A stretch of DNA of 64,000 bases from positions 5,270,001-5,334,000 of the forward strand of contig OZ220706.1 in the NCBI GenBank assembly GCA_965116695.1, written 5' to 3'. Origin of the DNA: JAJDTT01 sp965116695. Lineage in GTDB: Bacteria > Acidobacteriota > UBA6911 > RPQK01 > JAJDTT01. The stretch's first letter is position 1. Every line of letters begins with the position of its first letter. Below, one piece after another: positions 25,606-34,306 of this stretch. The notes beneath the pieces were generated by a model. That model did not search any database. It saw nothing but the letters and a program-made list of their open reading frames with translations, and was not told the origin of the DNA. A program made the translations under genes and the position numbers.

Positions 25606-25989
25606 TCCTCCTGGCTGGGAACTCGTTTCGATCAGCTTGTCGAGGGGCTCGGCTGGGGCTCGATCGCCCGGTCACCCTCGTCTCAGAACGGGGCGATTAT
25701 CATTGACGGACTGATTTCAGATCAAGTCGAGCACTCTGGCAGTCCGCCAATCGACACCGGCCTCAGTCGCCATGTCGAGCAGCCGCTCACACAGCGCCGG
25801 AGGAGTTTAATAGGCTCCCAGCCGAGCCCGGACCCTGGCCGGCATCATTCCGGTGTACAGCACTTCAATCATGTAGCTGGCGTCCAGGACATCCAACCTG
25901 GCCGCAGCCCGGCCGATGCTCTCCAATAGTTCTTTGGCCCCCGGCGCGGTACGGGACTTTCACCGGCGGACTCCTTATACTCCTCACCC
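25606..25989. other. Intergenic region holding the methyltransferase relic
   Basis: 384 bp between divergent genes. It contains the methyltransferase fragment at 25717-25959 and otherwise only the presumed promoters of the VOC/SDR pair (left) and the sugar-porter operon (right). I see no other gene. Confidence 0.6.
25717..25959 (-). pseudogene. Relic of an N6-adenine DNA methyltransferase
   Basis: The minus strand encodes about 80 residues of coherent coding sequence in one frame, broken by an in-frame TAA at 25807-25809. The reading includes EVLYTGMMPARVRARLGAY, then stop, then TPPALCERLLDMATEAG, VDWRTARVLDLI and a stop at 25717-25719. In N6-adenine DNA methyltransferases the block is GAYYTPP, then a helix, then VLDPACG (motif I). 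Here the second Tyr codon has become TAA and the sequence is lost right after VLD. No methyltransferase core or restriction gene remains nearby, so this is a decayed fragment. It fills the gap between the VOC gene and the MFS gene. Confidence 0.72.
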
Positions 25990-27333
25990 ATGGTACGAAC
26001 ACGCTACCTCTACGGTGTGGCTCTGGTGGCCGCCGTCGGCGGATTCATCTTCGGATACGACCTCTCCATCATCGCCGGCGCCAGCCTCTTCCTGAAGGAA
26101 GAGTTCGCCCTGAGCCCGTTCTGGCTGGGATTCGCCGTCAGCAGTGCGGTCATCGGTTGCATCATCGGCCCCCTGGTGGGAGGGGGTCTCACGGATCGCT
26201 GGGGCAGAAAGAAAGCTCTCGTCTTTTGCGCTGTCCTGTTCGGCGTGTCGGCCATCGGGACCGCTCTTCCCCGGACCATGACGGAGTTCTACATCTTCCG
26301 GATCGTGGGCGGCGTCGGCGTGGGCCTGGCCTCCATCATCTCCCCCATGTACATCGCAGAGGTGGCGCCGGCCCGGATGCGGGGGCGGCTGGTTCTGGTC
26401 AACCAGGTGGCCATCGTGGTCGGTTCGCTGTCCTCCATTATCGTCTCCTACTATCTCTCCCTCATCGGGTCCTGGCGCTGGATGTTCGCGTCCGAGATGG
26501 TCCCCATCGTGATACTGCTCATCGGCCTGGCCTTCGTCCCCGAGAGCCCCCGATGGTTCGCCCAGGTGAATCGGAAGGAGGAGGCCCGGGCCGTGCTGAC
26601 CCGGATCGGCGGGAGCGCTTACGCCGCGGCGGAGCTGGAGGAGATCGCCCGATCGCTGAAGGAGAAGCTGGGGAGCTTCCGCGATCTGGTCAAGCCGGGC
26701 ATGAGGACGGCCCTCCTCATTGCCTTGACCCTGGCCGTCCTGCAACAGTTGAGCGGGACCAGCCCGCTGCTGTTCCACACTCCGCTCATCTTCCAGCGGG
26801 CAGGCTTCGAGAACATCTCCGACGCCATCCTGCAGTCCATCATCGTCAACGTCTGGAACCTGACCTGGACCTGCATCGGACTCTGGGCCGTCGACCGTTA
26901 CGGCAGGCGCCCGTTGCTGATGGCGGGGACCACCGCCATGGCGGTCGGGTTCCTGCTCATGGGGATCTTCTTCTACTACGATCTGGCCGGGATCTTTCTC
27001 CTGCTCACCATGTTCCTGGTGGTGGGAGGCTACGTCATCAGCCTGGCGCCGCTGGCCTGGCTGATCATGTCCGAGATCTTTCCCACGCACCTGCGGGCCA
27101 AGGCCATGCAGGTGGCGGCGCTGGGCCTCTGGGTGTCGGCCTATCTCGGTGCCCAGGTTTTGCCCCCCATGATGTCCTACTTCAAAGAGGACCTGGGGAC
27201 CGAGGCGTACGCGTTCTGGATCTTCATGGCGGTCTGTATCTTCGCCGTCGTCTTCGGATGGAAGATGGTGCCCGAGACCAAGGGCCGGTCCCTGGAAGAG
27301 ATCGGCCGTTCGTGGACCCGGAACGTGAAGTAG
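25990..27333 (+). CDS. MFS sugar-porter-family transporter
   Basis: 447-residue twelve-helix transporter of the sugar porter family (PF00083 type). The motifs are textbook: GGFIFGYDLS in helix 1, GLTDRWGRKKAL between helices 2 and 3, FRIVGGVGVGLAS, AEVAPARMRGRLV, PESPRWFAQ after helix 6, VDRYGRRPLL, and the terminal PETKGRSLEE. It probably imports a hexose or polyol with H+ or Na+. The M24 peptidase gene begins 42 bp downstream and is probably cotranscribed. Exact substrate unknown. Confidence 0.94.
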   Translation: MVRTRYLYGVALVAAVGGFIFGYDLSIIAGASLFLKEEFALSPFWLGFAVSSAVIGCIIGPLVGGGLTDRWGRKKALVFCAVLFGVSAIGTALPRTMTEFYIFRIVGGVGVGLASIISPMYIAEVAPARMRGRLVLVNQVAIVVGSLSSIIVSYYLSLIGSWRWMFASEMVPIVILLIGLAFVPESPRWFAQVNRKEEARAVLTRIGGSAYAAAELEEIARSLKEKLGSFRDLVKPGMRTALLIALTLAVLQQLSGTSPLLFHTPLIFQRAGFENISDAILQSIIVNVWNLTWTCIGLWAVDRYGRRPLLMAGTTAMAVGFLLMGIFFYYDLAGIFLLLTMFLVVGGYVISLAPLAWLIMSEIFPTHLRAKAMQVAALGLWVSAYLGAQVLPPMMSYFKEDLGTEAYAFWIFMAVCIFAVVFGWKMVPETKGRSLEEIGRSWTRNVK

Positions 27334-27374
27334 CGTCTCATCAGGTCCCTTGCGGTCTTCCCGGAGCCTTGAAC

Positions 27375-28622
27375 ATGTTCTTCAACCAGGAGCGTGCCGG
27401 AACCTTCATGCGGGAGTGCGGCCTCGATGCCCTGATCGCCGCCTCTCATCTGAACATCACCTATTTCACCGGGTATTTCTGCTGGCTCGACCCCACAATC
27501 CGGGGCTACATGCTGCAGCCGGGAGCCCCGTCCAGCCTGGCGCTGCCCGGCTATGCGGTCTTCCCCCTGGAGGGGGAGCCGGCTCTGGTGCTCAATCCGC
27601 TCTTCGCCGTCAACGGCGCGGACCTCTGGGTTCGCGACCTCCATGTCTTCGGCGCCTCCGGCGTGGACGACACTCTCACCTCCGGCGAGCCGCCGGACAA
27701 CTACCGCCGGATCCACGACCTGCTGCTGGCCCCGCCGCGGGCGTCCAGTTCCCTGGAGGCGCTGGTGCGGATCCTGGAATCAAGAGGCCTGACGGGGGGT
27801 CGCCTCGGCGTGGAAATGGAAGCCTTGACCGGGGACCGGAAGGAGGATCTGGCCCGGGCCCTTCCCGGAGCCGCTCTGCTCGACGCGTCGAACCTGATCC
27901 GGCTGATCCGGATGGTCAAGAACGACTATGAGGTCGGCCTTCTCACCCGTTCGGCGGAGATCAACGAGCAGGCGGGGTTTCAGGTTCTGTCGGAGACGGG
28001 GGCGGGCACGACCCTGGGAGAGATGAATGACCGTTACCGGGTCCTGGCGGCGCAGGAGGGCGCAGACTTCGACCACTTCTGCATCGGCCTGGGCGGACTG
28101 GGCATGGCCACCGAGCCGGACTACGCGCTGAACGAGGACGACGTCATGATGGTGGACTTCGGTTGCATCTACCGGCGTTGCTTCTCCGACACCGGGACCA
28201 CGTTCGCCCTGAAGGAGCTGTCCGACCCGCTGATGCGCCGGTTCGAAGCGGTGCGGGAATGCGTGGCCGCGGGGGTGGGTGCAATGAGGCCGGGTGTCCG
28301 CTGCTCGGCCGTCACGGCGGCCATGTTCCGGATCCTGGAAGAGCTGGAATTGACCGCGTCCTATCCCCACGGCCACGGGGTCGGCCTGGACGTCCGGGAC
28401 TATCCCACCGTCGTGGCCGACAACGGGTTGCGGGTGAGTGACGACTGCGTCGACGTGGCCTCGGACATGCCTTTGGAGGAGAACATGGTCCTGAACCTGG
28501 AGGCCTCCATGTTCCTTCCGGGCGTCGGTTCCCTCCAGATGGAGCGCTCCCTGGTGATCACGCCGGACGGATGCCGCGACCTGGTGCCCCAGGATCGATC
28601 GCGGCCGTTCATACCCCACTGA
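27375..28622 (+). CDS. M24-family metallopeptidase (Xaa-Pro aminopeptidase/creatinase-like)
   Basis: 415-residue protein with a creatinase N-terminal domain (about 1-160) and a 'pita-bread' catalytic domain. The five metal ligands of the family are visible: Asp in MMVDFG, Asp in FSDTGTTF, His in YPHGHGVGLD, Glu in VLNLEAS and Glu in QMERS. A dinuclear metal enzyme cleaving X-Pro peptides or a related C-N bond is therefore likely. No signal peptide, so cytoplasmic. The N-terminal sequence (SHLNITYFTGYF) is typical of the prolidase/creatinase group. Starts at ATG 27375; the next gene is 30 bp on. Confidence 0.9.
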   Translation: MFFNQERAGTFMRECGLDALIAASHLNITYFTGYFCWLDPTIRGYMLQPGAPSSLALPGYAVFPLEGEPALVLNPLFAVNGADLWVRDLHVFGASGVDDTLTSGEPPDNYRRIHDLLLAPPRASSSLEALVRILESRGLTGGRLGVEMEALTGDRKEDLARALPGAALLDASNLIRLIRMVKNDYEVGLLTRSAEINEQAGFQVLSETGAGTTLGEMNDRYRVLAAQEGADFDHFCIGLGGLGMATEPDYALNEDDVMMVDFGCIYRRCFSDTGTTFALKELSDPLMRRFEAVRECVAAGVGAMRPGVRCSAVTAAMFRILEELELTASYPHGHGVGLDVRDYPTVVADNGLRVSDDCVDVASDMPLEENMVLNLEASMFLPGVGSLQMERSLVITPDGCRDLVPQDRSRPFIPH

Positions 28623-28652
28623 AGGCCGTGACTCAACGACGGCGTCAACAGG

Positions 28653-29426
28653 GTGGCTGAACCCCTCGACCCCCACATGGCCGGGGAGATCCGCAGGCGA
28701 AGCCGGACCTTCTTCGAAGCCGAGCTGGATCGTTACCGGGACGTTTCCCCGCCTTCCATCCAGGATGACGAACAGACCCGGCGGCTGCTCCAATCGTTGC
28801 CGGCGCTGCCAAACTCGAAGCTCGTCGACATCGGGTGCGGGACCGGAATCGCCGCGTCGCACCTGAAGCGGCTTTTCCCGCAAGCCGCGGTGTGCGGACT
28901 GGACCTCTCGCCCAAGGTCATCGCCAGGGCCAGGGAACTGGACCGGACCGGAAGCATTCAATTCGTCGTGGCGACGGAGTCGGAACTCCCCTTTTCCGAT
29001 TCCGTGTTCGACTCTGCCGTTTGCCGGTTCTCGCTCCACCACTATCCCGATTTGGCGGCCCATTTTCGGGAAGTCCGGAGAATCCTCAAGAGGAAGGGAG
29101 TCTATCTGATCGTCGAGGTCCTTCCCGAAGCGGGGCGGTTTCAATCCATGCTCAACGACGTGTTCGCCGCCGCGGAGCGGGATTCGGCCGGACACGTGGC
29201 CTACTATTCGCAGGAGGACTTCATGGGTCTGCTTGCTACCGCGAAGCTGAAGCTACGCTCTGTCCAGCCCATACCGCTCCAATTGAAGATCGGCAAATAC
29301 CTGTCCCATTGCCGGGAGATCCGGAAGACACCGGCATCCTTTCAAGAACGGATCTCGTTTGAGGAAGGAGACGACTGGTTTTCAGTGCGGCTGCCCGCGG
29401 CCGGACTGTTTGCGGAAGCGGAATAA
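28653..29426 (+). CDS. SAM-dependent class I methyltransferase
   Basis: 257-residue Rossmann-fold methyltransferase. Motif I VDIGCGTGIAASHL (about residues 58-71), the acidic end of strand 2 (GLDLSPKVIARA) and motif IV-like DSAVCRFSLHHYPD fit the ubiE/Methyltransf_11 type. The start is GTG at 28653. The substrate is unknown; the neighbouring M24 and sugar-porter genes do not point to one. The gene ends 61 bp before the stop of the convergent 2-hydroxyacid dehydrogenase. Confidence 0.88.
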   Translation: MAEPLDPHMAGEIRRRSRTFFEAELDRYRDVSPPSIQDDEQTRRLLQSLPALPNSKLVDIGCGTGIAASHLKRLFPQAAVCGLDLSPKVIARARELDRTGSIQFVVATESELPFSDSVFDSAVCRFSLHHYPDLAAHFREVRRILKRKGVYLIVEVLPEAGRFQSMLNDVFAAAERDSAGHVAYYSQEDFMGLLATAKLKLRSVQPIPLQLKIGKYLSHCREIRKTPASFQERISFEEGDDWFSVRLPAAGLFAEAE

Positions 29427-29487
29427 GAAGGCGCCACACCTGTCAGTCAGAAACGGCAACCGAAGAGGGCTGGCGGCTCGGAGCCGG

Positions 29488-30468
29488 TCACTGGTCGATG
29501 CGGTACAGCGGCTCCAGTCCCGCGGCGATCCGGTCCAGGTTCTCGGCCGCGCACGCGGCCCGCTTGCGGGCGGTGCCGTCGGTCACCCCCGCGATGTGGG
29601 GCGTGGTCACGGCGTTCGGCAATCGGAAGATGGCATCGGACAGATCGGGCGGTTCCTGGCTGAAGACGTCGATTCCGGCGCCCCCGATCCAGCCTTCCAC
29701 CAGGGCCTGTTCCAGGGCCGCCTCGTCCACCAGTTCTCCGCGGGAGACGTTGATCAGGAAAGCGGACGACTTCATCAGCTTCAGACGGCGTTCGTCGATG
29801 ATGTGACGGGTCTCCCGGTTGAGATGCAGGTGCAGGGAGACGACGTCCGATTGGGCGATGACGTCGTCCATGTCGGACGGCTTCCCGGCGAACTCAAGTC
29901 CCAGCTCGCTCACCTCGTCGGGTCCGACGTCCCGGATGTCGATAGCGAGAGTCTTCATCCCGAAACCCGGGGCGCGCTTCGCCAGCTCGATGCCGCTGGC
30001 TCCCAAGCCGAGAATGCCCAGCTTCCACCCCTCCATTTCGGCGCCCATGGGCCGGTAGAGTTTGCCGCTGGCCAGGACCTCCTTCGATTCGTGGTACCTG
30101 CGGGCCAGCATCAGAATGAGCATCATGGCGCAGTCTGCCAGGGCCACGGCGCTGAAGGCTCCCGGGCAGTTGGAGGTTGGCATTCCCTTGGCCTTCCAGT
30201 ACTCGAGGTCGAAGTGGTCGAACCCGGTCCCCAGGATCTGCCAATGCTGGACCTTGCCTGCCGCCGCCAAGTCGACCATCTCCCGGGTTCCCACCGATCC
30301 GCCATGATCGATGACGGCGTCGATGCCTTCGAACTGCGGGGCCAGGGGCTGGTCGTAGTCGGCGATGCGCAGGTCGTGATTCTTCGTCACGGCGTCGACC
30401 AACTCGGACCCCCAGCGCTCGAACAAACCGGGCAGGGGAAGAAACAGCACCTTCAGTCTTTGGCTCAT
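29488..30468 (-). CDS. D-isomer-specific 2-hydroxyacid dehydrogenase
   Basis: 326-residue NAD-dependent dehydrogenase of the SerA/PdxB/GyaR fold. Cofactor loop GLGASGIELAKR, the acidic residue after it (LAIDIRDV), the catalytic Arg in NVSRGELVDEAAL, the Glu in FSQEPPDL and the His in TTPHIAG are present. It reduces or oxidises a 2-hydroxy/2-keto acid in the cytoplasm. Its N-terminal domain is normal. The gene is divergent from the antitoxin-like gene at 30541 with about 72 bp between starts. Specific substrate unknown. Confidence 0.92.
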   Translation of the reverse strand: MSQRLKVLFLPLPGLFERWGSELVDAVTKNHDLRIADYDQPLAPQFEGIDAVIDHGGSVGTREMVDLAAAGKVQHWQILGTGFDHFDLEYWKAKGMPTSNCPGAFSAVALADCAMMLILMLARRYHESKEVLASGKLYRPMGAEMEGWKLGILGLGASGIELAKRAPGFGMKTLAIDIRDVGPDEVSELGLEFAGKPSDMDDVIAQSDVVSLHLHLNRETRHIIDERRLKLMKSSAFLINVSRGELVDEAALEQALVEGWIGGAGIDVFSQEPPDLSDAIFRLPNAVTTPHIAGVTDGTARKRAACAAENLDRIAAGLEPLYRIDQ

Positions 30469-30503
30469 CGGCGAATCATAGCATGAGACGGGGTCCGTTT
30501 CGG

Positions 30504-30533
30504 TTGACGCTTCGGAGATTCAGCGGGTATGTT
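30504..30533 (+). promoter_or_regulatory. sigma70-like promoter before the antitoxin-like gene
   Basis: TTGACG (30504-30509), 18-bp spacer, TATGTT (30528-30533). The match is 5/6 and 4/6. The expected start of transcription is at about 30540, essentially at the ATG at 30541, which would make the transcript leaderless. An ATG at 30529 lies inside the -10 box and is therefore unlikely to be the start. Confidence 0.45.
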
Positions 30534-30540
30534 TTTCAAA

Positions 30541-30780
30541 ATGAAGACGCTCCTCAAAATCGACGATCCGGTGACGCACCGACAGTGTCAGAAAGCGGCC
30601 CGGCGCGGCACCACCAGTTCCGCCTTCGTTGAGGCGGGACTCAGGCGTGTCCTTGGGGAGGACACGCGAATCGACGATGGACGGAGATCCCTGCCGCCGT
30701 TGCCGGTCTGGAAAAGCGGGGGGCTCCGGGTGGACATCGCCGACCGCGAGGCGCTCCACCGAAAGATGGATGAGGCGTGA
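30541..30780 (+). CDS. VapB-like ribbon-helix-helix antitoxin, no toxin gene beside it
   Basis: 79-residue protein (83 if started at 30529). The N-terminus KTLLKIDDPVTHRQCQKAA then SSAFVEAGLRRVLGE fits a ribbon-helix-helix DNA-binding domain of the CopG/VapB kind. The C-terminus (SGGLRVDIADREALHRKMDE) resembles the toxin-binding tail of VapB antitoxins. The stop at 30778-30780 overlaps the start of the CRTAC1 gene (GTGA), a position normally held by vapC. No PIN-domain gene is present. It may regulate the downstream operon, or be a relic. The family call rests on pattern only. Confidence 0.6.
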   Translation: MKTLLKIDDPVTHRQCQKAARRGTTSSAFVEAGLRRVLGEDTRIDDGRRSLPPLPVWKSGGLRVDIADREALHRKMDEA

Positions 30781-32537
30781 GTGCTGGTCTTCGACACTCC
30801 TCCCGTCGTTGGCGCGGGCTATTCGCTGCCCTGTTCCTGCCGGCAACCCTGTCACCGATGACCGGATCGGACTCCAATACGATCCTCTTTAGCGACCAGG
30901 CTCAGGCGGCCGGAATCGATTTCGTCCACTTCAACGGGATGTCGGGAGAGAAGTACTACTGCGAGATGGTGGGGTCCGGCGGCGCCCTGTTCGACTACGA
31001 CAACGACGGAGACCTGGACCTCTATATCGTCCAGGGCAACATGCTGGGGCCGGGGAAGGATCTGAAGGACGCCCTCTTTCCGCCGCGGGTCCCGATGCCG
31101 CCGAAAGACCGCTTGTATCGGAACGACCTGAAGGTCCGGGCGGACGGGAGCCGGAACCTGCGCTTCACCGACGTCACGCAGCAGAGCGGCATCGAGGCCA
31201 CCGGATACGGCATGGGAGTGGCGGCGGCCGACGTCGACAACGACGGCTGGATCGATCTTTTCGTGACCAACTTCGGGCGGAACCAACTCTTTCGCAACAA
31301 CGGGGACGGTAGCTTCCGCGAGGCCGCGCTGCCGGAAAAGGCCGCGACCCGTTGGAGCGTCAGCGCGGCGTTCCTGGACTACGACCGCGACGGTTGGCTC
31401 GATCTCTTCGTCGGCAACTACGTCGACTTCAGCTTCTCCCATACCAAGGACTGTTTCGGTTCGACCGGGCGCGTCGACTATTGCGGGCCCACGAGCTATG
31501 AGCCGGTCCCGGACCAGTTGTTTCGCAACCGGGGCGACGGGACCTTCGAGGACGCATCGGGCGCTTCCCAGATCGCCCGTCAATACAACGGTTCCCTGGG
31601 AGTGGTCACGGCCGACTTCAACCTGGACGGCTGGATCGACCTCTACGTGGCCAACGACCAGCGGCCCAATCATCTCTGGATGAATCAGGGGAACGGAACC
31701 TTCAGAAACGAAGCGTTGCTGGCCGGGTGCGCCTTCAACAAGGACGGTAAGGCGGAGTCGAGCATGGGCGTGGACGCGGCGGACTTCGACAACGACGGCG
31801 ACGAAGACCTGTTCATGACGCATCTCCTGAACGAAACCAACACCCTCTACCGGAACGACGGCAGCGGCTGGTTCGAGGACCAGTCCTCGGGGACCCGGCT
31901 GGCGCCCCCCAGCGTCCCCTTCACCGGGTTCGGAACGGCCTTTCTGGACTACGATAACGACGGGTGGCTGGACGTCCTGGCGCTGAACGGCCACGTCTCC
32001 ACCCTGGAAGCCCTGGCCAAGGACAACGACCCGTATCCCCTTCATCAGCCCAATCAACTCTTCCGCAACGTGAACGGAGAAACGTTCGAGGACGTGACCG
32101 GCGGGGCCGGCCCGGTGTTCGAGCTTTCGGAAGTGAGCCGGGGCGGGGCCTTCGGGGACGTGGACAACGACGGCGACACGGACGTCCTGGTGGTCAACAA
32201 CAACGGCCGGGCGCGGCTGTTGATCAACCAGGTGGGCCAGCGGCGCCATTGGCTGGGACTGCGTTTGATGGACCGGCAGCTCAAGAGGGATCTGCTGGGC
32301 ACTCGAGTCGCCGTATTCCTGAGTGGAGGACGGACCCTTTGGCGCCGGGTCCGCACCGACGGGAGCTACGCCTCCTCCAACGATCCCAGGCTTTTGTTCG
32401 GAATCGGCGACGAGATTCGGGTGCTGAAGGTCCGCGCCGAATGGCCGGATGGAACACGGGAGGAGTGGAGCGGCCTGCCCGTGGATCAATACACGGTTCT
32501 CCATCGGGGTAGCGGAACGGCGGCGGCGAAACGATGA
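30777..32537 (+). CDS. CRTAC1-family secreted protein (FG-GAP repeats + ASPIC/UnbV), copy 1
   Basis: 586-residue exported protein: weak N-terminal signal (RRWRGLFAALFLPATLS), then about seven FG-GAP/VCBS repeats forming a predicted beta-propeller with Ca-binding DxDxDG loops (DYDNDGDLDLYIVQGN, DVDNDGWIDLFVTNFG, DFDNDGDEDLFMTHL and others), and a C-terminal ASPIC/UnbV domain (about 505-580; RTDGSYASSNDPRLLFGIG). The family is extracellular, sometimes described as CRTAC1-like; no enzymatic role is known. It starts at GTG 30777, overlapping the antitoxin-like stop. The next gene overlaps it by 4 bp. About 80% similar by eye to the following copy, so the pair is a recent tandem duplicate. Confidence 0.9.
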   Translation: MSAGLRHSSRRWRGLFAALFLPATLSPMTGSDSNTILFSDQAQAAGIDFVHFNGMSGEKYYCEMVGSGGALFDYDNDGDLDLYIVQGNMLGPGKDLKDALFPPRVPMPPKDRLYRNDLKVRADGSRNLRFTDVTQQSGIEATGYGMGVAAADVDNDGWIDLFVTNFGRNQLFRNNGDGSFREAALPEKAATRWSVSAAFLDYDRDGWLDLFVGNYVDFSFSHTKDCFGSTGRVDYCGPTSYEPVPDQLFRNRGDGTFEDASGASQIARQYNGSLGVVTADFNLDGWIDLYVANDQRPNHLWMNQGNGTFRNEALLAGCAFNKDGKAESSMGVDAADFDNDGDEDLFMTHLLNETNTLYRNDGSGWFEDQSSGTRLAPPSVPFTGFGTAFLDYDNDGWLDVLALNGHVSTLEALAKDNDPYPLHQPNQLFRNVNGETFEDVTGGAGPVFELSEVSRGGAFGDVDNDGDTDVLVVNNNGRARLLINQVGQRRHWLGLRLMDRQLKRDLLGTRVAVFLSGGRTLWRRVRTDGSYASSNDPRLLFGIGDEIRVLKVRAEWPDGTREEWSGLPVDQYTVLHRGSGTAAAKR

Positions 32538-34306
32538 GGTGGCGATGGGAACGGCGCCGAGCCCTAAATGACCTGTGGACGCCCGTTGCAGGTCCGGGTC
32601 TCTTGATTCTGTGCCTGTTCTTCATGTCGAGAGCCGTGACCGCCGAACCCGCCATCTTTGCGGACCAAGCTCAGGCGGCCGGGATCGATTTCGTGCATTT
32701 CAACGGGATGTCGGGGGAGAAGTACTTCTGCGAGGTGGTGGGATCGGGCGGCGCCCTGTTCGACTACGACAACGACGGGGACCTGGACCTCTATATCGTC
32801 CAGGGCAACATGCTGGGACCGGGGAAGGCTCTCCAGGACGCCCTCTTTCCGCCGCGGGTCCCGTTGCCGCCGAGAGACCGCCTGTATCGCAACGACCTGG
32901 AGGTCCGGACCGACGGGAGCCGCGTCCTGCGCTTCACGGACGTTACCGGGGAGAGCGGGATCCAGGCCACGGGGTACGGCATGGGAGCGGCAGTGGCCGA
33001 CGTCGACAACGACGGCTGGATCGACCTCTACGTGACCAACTTCGGGCGGAATCAACTGTTTCGCAACAACGGGGACGGCAGCTTCCGCGAAGCCCCGATG
33101 CCGGAAGAGGCCGCGCCACGGTGGAGCGTCAGCGCGGCGTTCCTGGATTTCGACCGCGACGGTTGGCTCGATCTCTTCGTCGGCAACTACGTCAACTTCA
33201 GCTTCTCCTACACCAAGGACTGTTTCGGCATTACGGGCCGTGTCGACTATTGCGGGCCGCTGAGTTACGAGCCGGTCCCGGACCAGTTGTTCCGCAACCG
33301 GGGAGACGGCACCTTCGAGGACGTGTCGGCTCCATCCCAGATTGCCCGGCAATACAATGGTTCCCTGGGGGTGGTCACGGCCGACTTCAACCAGGACGGC
33401 TGGATCGACCTCTACGTGGCCAACGACCAGAGGCCCAATCATCTCTGGATGAATCGGAGGGACGGGACCTTCAGCAATGAAGCGTTGCTGGCAGGCTGCG
33501 CCTTCAACAAGGACGGCAAGGCGGAGTCGAGCATGGGCGTGGACGCGGCGGACTTCGACAACGACGGCGACGAAGACCTGTTCATGACCCATCTCCTGAA
33601 TGAGACCAACACCCTCTACCGCAACGACGGCAACGGCTGGTTCGAGGATGAGTCTTCGGGGACCCGTCTCGCGCCCCCCAGCGTCCCGTACACCGGATTC
33701 GGGACGGCCTTTCTGGACTACGACAACGACGGCTGGCTGGACGTCCTGGCTGTGAACGGCCATGTGGACACCCTCGACGCTCTGGCCAAGAAGAACGACC
33801 CCTACCCGCTTCATCAGCCCAATCAACTCTTCCGCAACGTGGGCGGGGGGCGGTTCGAGGACGTGACCGGTGGGGCCGGCCCGGTTTTCGAGCTCTCGGA
33901 GGTGAGCCGCGGCGGGGCCTTCGGGGATGTGGACAACGACGGTGACACGGATGTGGTGGTGATCAACAACAATGGCCCGGTGCGCCTGTTGATCAACCAG
34001 ACGGGCCAGGGGCGCCATTGGCTGGGTCTGAGGTTGATGGACCGGCGGCTCAAGAGGGACCTGCTGGGCACGCGTGTGGGTGTATTCCTGCCGGGGGATC
34101 AGGCACGCTGGCGCCGGGTTCGGACGGATGGGAGCTACGCGTCCGCCAACGATCCCCGGCTGCTCTTCGGACTCGGGGACGAGACGCGGGTGTTGAAGGT
34201 CCGCGCCGAATGGACGGACGGAAAGGTGGAGGAGTGGAGCGGCCTTCCCGTCGACCAATACACGGTTCTCTATCGGGGCAGCGGTAAAACGGTGACGGAC
34301 CAATGA
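32534..34306 (+). CDS. CRTAC1-family secreted protein, copy 2
   Basis: 590-residue protein: signal peptide (GLLILCLFFMSRAVTA), the same seven FG-GAP/VCBS repeat blade arrangement as copy 1 and the same C-terminal ASPIC/UnbV domain (RTDGSYASANDPRLLFGLG). The mature chains of copies 1 and 2 are nearly collinear; the signal peptides differ, as expected if the mature region was duplicated or converted. It overlaps copy 1 (ATGA at 32534) and the next TPR gene (ATGA at 34303), indicating a coupled operon. Function unknown; predicted cell-surface or secreted. Confidence 0.9.
   Translation: MRWRWERRRALNDLWTPVAGPGLLILCLFFMSRAVTAEPAIFADQAQAAGIDFVHFNGMSGEKYFCEVVGSGGALFDYDNDGDLDLYIVQGNMLGPGKALQDALFPPRVPLPPRDRLYRNDLEVRTDGSRVLRFTDVTGESGIQATGYGMGAAVADVDNDGWIDLYVTNFGRNQLFRNNGDGSFREAPMPEEAAPRWSVSAAFLDFDRDGWLDLFVGNYVNFSFSYTKDCFGITGRVDYCGPLSYEPVPDQLFRNRGDGTFEDVSAPSQIARQYNGSLGVVTADFNQDGWIDLYVANDQRPNHLWMNRRDGTFSNEALLAGCAFNKDGKAESSMGVDAADFDNDGDEDLFMTHLLNETNTLYRNDGNGWFEDESSGTRLAPPSVPYTGFGTAFLDYDNDGWLDVLAVNGHVDTLDALAKKNDPYPLHQPNQLFRNVGGGRFEDVTGGAGPVFELSEVSRGGAFGDVDNDGDTDVVVINNNGPVRLLINQTGQGRHWLGLRLMDRRLKRDLLGTRVGVFLPGDQARWRRVRTDGSYASANDPRLLFGLGDETRVLKVRAEWTDGKVEEWSGLPVDQYTVLYRGSGKTVTDQ

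Noticed and set aside
26157..28622. 821-codon plus frame covering the MFS gene and the M24 gene
   Set aside because: The first part is a +1 shadow of the MFS gene; the true M24 start is ATG 27375.
30781..30860. Remnant of a vapC toxin (reading VLVFDT) straight after the antitoxin-like gene
   Set aside because: Only about six residues fit and the same DNA encodes the signal peptide of the CRTAC1 protein in another frame.
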